Source of the DNA: Phlebopus portentosus
Lineage: Eukaryota > Basidiomycota > Agaricomycetes > Boletales > Boletinellaceae
Length of the DNA: 64,000 bases
Direction: 5' to 3'
Assembly (NCBI GenBank): GCA_037892935.1
Contig: JAYXKI010000001.1
Coordinates: 868,001-932,000, forward strand
In this document: piece after piece, positions 57,984 through 64,000 of the stretch
Layout: the number at the start of each line of letters is the position of its first letter
How positions within the stretch are numbered: the stretch's first letter is position 1
Notes under the pieces: model-generated
What the model was told of the DNA's origin: nothing
Seen by the model: only the letters and a program-made list of their open reading frames with translations
Database searches by the model: none
Made by a program: the position numbers and the translations under genes

Positions 57984-60900
57984 TTAACAAAGGTTCGCAT
58001 ACCAGCGCTTCTTAGGCGTCCGTGCAACAGAGCCCTCTTCCTTTATGTTGTTTGCCCTGATCACCTTCAAGAACACGCTCTCCAAACTGACTCTCTCGAC
58101 GGTGTATTCAGAGAAGTCTCCGTGCTCAGATAGAATCCTGAACAAGCTCGCCAATGTTTGATCTTCATTCTCAGAGTCTACCGGTACTTCGAACCGAGTC
58201 GCAACATCATCGGCTCTTCGAGATCCAGTTATGCGGACCATGAGTCCCTGTGCTTTCATTACCTCTTCTCGAGTGCGACATGAGAAATGAACTTCGTAAA
58301 TAGGGAAACGGTCTGCTAGGGAACCCATCGAGCCGATGGCTGATGGTTGCATACAACTGTGAATAAACTGCTTTCCGATGAGCAGGCAGATACATACCCA
58401 ACATCTTTCTCGCGATAATTCCGACCTTGTTTGCCAAGGCAGATGCCTCCTCCATGGAGTCTGATATCGAAACCTTGGTGAGGTGTTCTACGACAACTGA
58501 ATGATGCACTCACGAGTAGTTATCACAACTGCCTTGCCGATCGCAACATTTCTCAACGTTTCCCACATTTCGCGCTTCATCTTCGCATCAACGCCGGTTG
58601 AAAATTCGTCTATCAGGATAACTGATGGGTTTCCTGTAGACAATATCAGTAAACTCGCCTCGGAAGTGACACACTGGTGAAGATATACCAATAAGTGCAA
58701 TTGCCAAAGAAAGCTTGCGCTGATTTCCTCCAGATAACTTGCTAGCTAATCTGTCTGCATATGGAGCCAGTGCGGTCGAATCAAGAATTAGATCAATATT
58801 TTCGTTCAACTCTGAACCCCTGCGAAGTCCTTTTAACCGGCCGTAAATAGCCAGGTGTTCGCGTACGGTGAGTTGCGAATCTATCGCGGTAAACTGCGGA
58901 CAGACACCCAAAGACAAACGGGCAGTCCTCGGGTATCGAATGACGGACGTGTTCTTGATAAGAACATCGCCCTGATCGGGGACCATGTCTCCGCCTGAAG
59001 AGATAATCAGAATAGGAGGCAGCAGAAAATTCGTTGCAGTGTCTTACGGATGATGTTAAAAGTGGATGTCTTTCCGGCTCCATTCGGTCCAAGTAGTGCG
59101 AAGATGGTATTTCCAGAAACCCTGAAGCTCACGTCGTCCACTGATTTGATGGTTGAACCAGGATACTGCTTAGAAACGTGCAAAACACGCAGAGGGTCAG
59201 AGGAAGATTCAACCGTACATGCTTCTTCTTGAACATCTGCCGGTATGTCATCGTTCGTTATTTCCGACGACGAGGCTTTTTTGTTGCGTCGGAAAATCGA
59301 AGATACCGTTTCGGCAAGTTTGGACCCAGAATCAAACCAAACGAGGAAGGCGAAAAGAACAATGGAATAGACGATGAGATAGATGATCGGACCACCAAAT
59401 TTATTCACATTTCCTAACGAGTTTGTTGATATCCCTTCGTAGGCATCACAAAGCAAAGAGAACAAGTTCACGGAAACGAAGGATGCGCGTATCTGAGCAT
59501 TGGTCATAAATAAGATCACTGAGGACAGACGAAACACGCTAAACCCACCGGACTAGCCACGGGAGAAAGGACCGAAAGCGTATAATCTGTGAAAGACGTG
59601 AGCCCTAGCATCCGCACGGGATAGGAGACACTTACGAATAATGCTGACCAATCGTGGTGCATCCGACGTTTTTGCGTAAGTGTAAGTCAAAAGGTATCCC
59701 GACATATAGAGCTAGAGTAGTGACAATACGTGGGTGTATGGAGGAAACAATATGGTAACGATCTCTTACAACCCCCATAATGACTTGATAACCAGCAAGC
59801 ATCGCAAATGCTGCGATCGGAGAATGAGTGACTAAAGAAATGCAATATGCGAACAGAGTCCCTGCTATTCCATAAAGCACAAGGACAACCCACTACGGAA
59901 TGTGAAACGTAAGATCTCAATATTTCCACGGAACAATTTTAAGAGTGACTCACGAAGTATCCAAGACCATGCAATTGAGTGGTCACGACTGCGAACACGA
60001 TGATGATGATTGTTACAGCTGCTACTGCGAATATCAAATCGAACATGAGATGGCCGAGCCAGAGACCGATGGGGTCAGCTAAACCGTTCGACAATTGCAT
60101 CGCTTGCACAGATGTTTTACGTTCATTGGAAACATATAGTGTATAGAAGGCGGGGAAGACGGCCTATGGGATTTGAATGTTTTGAGCCTTCACTAATCCA
60201 GTAAGCAGGAAAAGACATACCATAGCAATTAAGAAAAATATATTCCATCTGAGAGCAGTAAGCGTACCGACATTCAGTCCTGCGAACGTCTCAAGCCTAG
60301 GCGTAATTAGCTTGGGAACACCACTGCCCTGCCCGGTTGAATTCAAGGCATTGTTGAACAGAATGTTAGTTACAAGGTTCAGCAAAGTCGGACCCGTCAC
60401 TCCAGGTGGACTAGCTTCCCATGCGAATACGGAGTTTCCGGTGGATAAATCCAGGGAAATCCCGCCAAGGGATAAGTTGCGGTAATTCTCACTGACTTCT
60501 GATACGAAAGATGAGTTGTCCTGTATGTTTGATATCTGGAGCGAGGCAGTCGAAAGCCCGAGCACCTGCGTGATGTCCGGCGGCGATGTCAGAAGCGAAG
60601 TATCACCCGATTGATCAAAGCCCGAGGCGAATGCAAGAGCGGACTGCGGCAAGAATAATGTTGTGTTCTGGGTCCCAGTCGAATTCCTTTCGACTGTGCT
60701 GGTACAGGTCTCCGTTCTCGAATCAAGGAAGAATAACGGTATACACGCGCCCGCGACTGCAACGACCAGCGAGAGAACAGGCGTGAGCCAGCTTCTGCGC
60801 GCAATGATGAAGCGTTTGTGAAATATTGTGAAGGCTTGGGCAAAAGGTGAGCGCTTTCTTCCGGTAGTCAACTGAAGGATTCTAGGCGAGTTCGACTTCG

Positions 60901-63900
60901 CGGAAGACGACTCCTTGGTATCCACAGTGGATGGATAAATTGGGTTTGGTTTATAATCGATGGGTAATCCTTGGCCATGCTCTTTCATTAAACTCAGGAA
61001 GATGTCTTCCATAGACGTTCCATGGACATCGTATGACGCAATGCCTAACGCGCCCTTTTCCCGTTCAATGAGATTGAGAACTTCGGAAACTTCCCTCGAA
61101 TCCTTCGTCTGCAAATGATATAATGCACGAACATCTGTGTGAGAAATCAAATGCGCCTCCGGCGCTACGGTGCGAATCTTCTCTAGTATTTCAGTATTCG
61201 GACTCAGATGCGTCTTCTCTGATGTTTCAGGAGATACCAGCGTTACTTGCACAGAGTATCCACGGCCGAGGGAAGACTTCAGAGACACAGGGGAACCGGC
61301 CGCAACAAGCTTGCCTGGCGCTGCAAGTATTGCAACGGAATCCCCGATCAATTCGCTCTCATCAAGGAACTGGCCAGAAACATTAATTACTGGAGATATT
61401 GAATCAGTATGGAATGCTTACATGTGTCGTGAAGACAATAGTCCTATCTTCACGGACGGACACGAGCGTTCGCCACAGCGCTCGTCTTGATAGTGGGTCA
61501 ACACCAGAGGTGCATTCGTCCACCAGCACAACTGTGTTACGTCTGTCAAATTAGGTATCCAAATTTATCTCGAGAACACGCGTACTCTTTGATCCGCCCA
61601 CCAGACCAATCGCAAGTTGGAGTTTCCTCTTCTGTCCTCCGCTCAGCGTTGCGGCGTTAGCATGTATCTTTTGTTCCAAGTCGCAATCCTTCAGCAGCTG
61701 GACAAGATCCTCATCACCTCTGGAGCCATGCGGGCGTTTAATTGCCTCCCAGACCTTCAGAGTCTGCAAGCAAGTTAAATCTGGGAATAGAACGTTTTTC
61801 TGCGGGACTATCCCAAGCACTCCGTGCTGTGGCTTTGAAGACCCATCTTCGTATAGCACTTCTCCGGAAGTTCGACCCTGGAGACCAGCGAGAATTGAGA
61901 GGACCGTTGACTTCCCAGCGCTGATTATGAGATTATTCATTGAGTCTATATTCGACAATAAACGGATACTCACCCATTTGATCCAAGCAAAACAAAAATC
62001 CCTGACTTCGGAATATCCAGAGTCAAGTCCGCAATCGCAGTGACATTTGGCTTCTTCCAATTGTACCATGGGGACTTATACGTCTTGTTTAAGTTACGAA
62101 CTGAGATAGCTACGCCTGGAGATGGAAACTTCGTATCACTCGTGGATGGTGACTTGCGTCTCCCCAAGCACCAGAGCCAGGATGACTTCGATCGTGATCG
62201 TGGTGGCTCTCGAGCATCATACATCCTTCTTTCCCACCAGACCGCTACTAGAGGCCACACAATAATACCAATCTGAAAGAGAATCAGATAGATCTGTTTT
62301 GACAAAGACGTGACGAGACTCACAAGGGCTGCAATTATTAATGGTAATAAGGTTAACTGATTGTCCGGGTCTTCTTTCAGCAAGTTTGTCGGGGTTCGGT
62401 GATTCTCAAATCCGGCTATTGCGCGGACAGCGAAAATGTAGAATCCAGGCGGAAGAATGAGAGTATAAATGAACGCTGCTCCATCAGAAGCACCTCCAAA
62501 AGCTTGAGCAATAACGGCGAAGACTATAGCCAAGAAGGTCGTAGCAACAGCAGCTAACTGAGGAGATTCTCCAAAGGGAGCACTGACGAAGAAAGACCAG
62601 CTGGCTAGAGAGAATCTATAATCCGCAACCCGCACCAGTAAGCTCAAGAAAGTTAATGGTAGAGACGAGATAAAAGACTAACCCCAGCAAAAGATGCACG
62701 AGAAGCACGATAACGATATGCGTCCCGGAGAAAATCCGAAAATGCCAGATGATTGCGACGATGATCCATGCAGGAAGATATGCAAGCGTTAGACTTGCAT
62801 ACCATGACCTACAGAACAATCATCAATGAAAGAAACGATGTCGTGAGGTCTCTTTGTCGTACAGTATTCGTGCAGACTCCCGCAGCCCCATAGCTTGTTG
62901 GTGGCTCGTGAGTAAATTTGCTCGTTCTCCCATATACAAACCAGGAAGCTGGTATGCAATTCCAATGTAGTTGACGAAACTATAGAATAGATGAGACGAT
63001 TTGAGGATACTGCCAGCGGCAGTGCTGCTTACAGCGCGAGTACAAGAAGTTCTCGAAGGCCACGGACGTAACCTTATCATACTGATCAGAACCCTTCCTA
63101 AGAAGCGGAGATCGAATGTTTACTTAGTCGGATCTCCTCAAACTGCTCTTCATTCGTTTCCTGCGTATAGGGCCTATAGTTTTTCAGCATAGACGAATAA
63201 CGAGTAAGACCAAGTGCTCTGCTCTCACCATTCCAGAGGTGTAGGGACTTCGCTTCCCGTCTGTAGCTCAATGATAGCCTGAACAGATCATCATAAGTCA
63301 ACTCAACCTTGGGATAAGACAAGATTGATTTACTAAATCAATTGCCCACTGAAGAGGAAGCACCCGTTTCTCATAGTCACTCGAATGGTCCTCAACATCA
63401 ACATGGATTAATCCACCATCGACGAAAATAGTATAATTCAGCGAAGCGTTATCCTCGGCAGACGAAGGCAAGGAGTCAAAAGAAACCGCGGCAAAGCACT
63501 CTGAGAACAGATTGAAGTTCTGCGGACAGGCTTCGACAATGTCGTCCCTTGTCGCTAATTGATGAACGGTGTTCATTTGGGCGCTCGTGAAGCCACTCGT
63601 GACACGGGCCATAATGTCGGCCGGAGAAGGCGTCCCAGAACCGTTGGTTCCATCTACCCAGTAAAGCGAAAGGGAAGTGTCTATGTTGTCGTTGAGAGGA
63701 CGGATTGCAGCCGGTTGCCCGAGACCATACTAATTCAGAAGCATAGTACATGAATGCTCTCTGGGTGCAATTTATTTATGTACATACATTGTTTGGTCTA
63801 TCCAGAAAGAGTTGAGCAACAGCGAGGAAGACGCCGTATCCAATCGGCATAGCGAAGCATGATAACAGATTCCCCTGAGGCGGATAGGCAGGTTTAGTTG

Positions 63901-64000
63901 CTTCTTACGCGAAAAAGAAAGCGCGAAGAACTCACAAAAGGATGCTTCGTAAGTACGATCCAGTTCTTCACGAAGAGGGCCAAGAATTGACGGCGGAACA
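57984..64000 (-). CDS. ABCA-type full-size ABC transporter (N-terminus beyond window)
   Basis: At least 22 exons encode 1616 visible residues; the start lies past 64000. The order is TMD1, NBD1, TMD2, NBD2, as in the ABCA lipid exporters. NBD1 has Walker A GSNGAGKST (exon junction inside), signature LSGGQ, Walker B IVLVDE and H-loop TTH. NBD2 has GPNGAGKT, LSGGN, VILIDE and TTH. Each TMD has a large loop after its first helix (Asn/Ser/Thr-rich, glycosylation-type) and a block of five hydrophobic spans. Exon starts include 63874, 63729, 63278, 63173, 63072, 62979, 62808, 62615, 62272, 61920, 61531, 61369, 60163, 59892, 59711, 59586, 59492, 58994, 58633, 58460 and 58339. Predicted to move lipids across a membrane with ATP. 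Intron 62323-62273 is 51 nt and free of stops. Confidence 0.92.

Overview
The window is nuclear DNA of a filamentous basidiomycete, most likely Agaricomycotina. The coding genes are densely interrupted by 45-75 nt GT-AG introns with CTNA-type branch points. Several genes are closely packed, divergent or convergent. Start regions are pyrimidine-rich, and two F-box genes of mushroom type flank housekeeping genes. Nothing prokaryotic, viral or CRISPR-like was seen. All gene models below were built by hand from reading frame, splice-site phase and recognisable protein motifs. Exon coordinates are in the evidence; the frame closes exactly in every model except UTP14.

Layout: 1-5.2 kb is gene-poor, with only a doubtful minus-strand coding remnant near the left edge. 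5.3-7.6 kb holds an F-box protein. 9.5-11.6 kb holds a metal-dependent amidohydrolase, followed by a 229-bp element with 47-bp inverted repeats (MITE-like) just upstream of an inositol monophosphatase (12.2-13.6). NOG2, a 60S-assembly GTPase (13.9-16.5), converges on an RS-rich nuclear protein (16.7-18.2, minus). That gene shares a 150-bp divergent promoter with importin-9/KAP114 (18.3-22.6). A second F-box gene (23.5-24.8) and a 1.9-kb empty stretch follow. A release factor 2-type mitochondrial protein (26.8-28.2, minus) is divergent from a small multi-pass membrane protein (28.5-29.4).

29.9-32.9 kb is a tandem duplicate pair of an unrecognised CxxC/coiled-coil protein family; the second copy is decayed or has converted exon into intron. 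COG8 (33.2-34.9, minus) and delta-COP/RET2 (35.1-37.0, plus), both Golgi retrograde-traffic factors, share a 152-bp divergent promoter. 37.2-41.5 kb (minus) is a membrane-anchored fusion of a TolB-like propeller with an amidohydrolase. Next come ubiquitin-L40 (41.8-42.4) and UTP14 (42.8-46.4, with an apparent 1-nt frameshift), then an NRAMP metal transporter (47.0-49.2), cytochrome c oxidase subunit COX6 (49.6-50.1, minus) and a type II O-fucosyltransferase-like protein (50.9-52.7). An RWD-domain protein (53.4-54.3, minus) is divergent from an NTF2-like small protein (54.8-55.6). A TRA2-like SR splicing factor (56.0-57.0, minus) and the 3' 6 kb of a full-size ABCA-type ABC transporter (58.0 to the right edge, minus, N-terminus outside) complete the window.

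Themes: ribosome assembly (NOG2, UTP14, ubiquitin-L40), Golgi traffic (COG8, RET2), nuclear import and splicing (KAP114, RS protein, TRA2-like), and mitochondria (RF2-type factor, COX6). The most unusual items are the RF2-type factor in a fungus, the intronising or decaying tandem duplicate, the functionally matched COG8/RET2 divergent pair, the MITE-like element, the UTP14 frameshift and unusual residues in ubiquitin.
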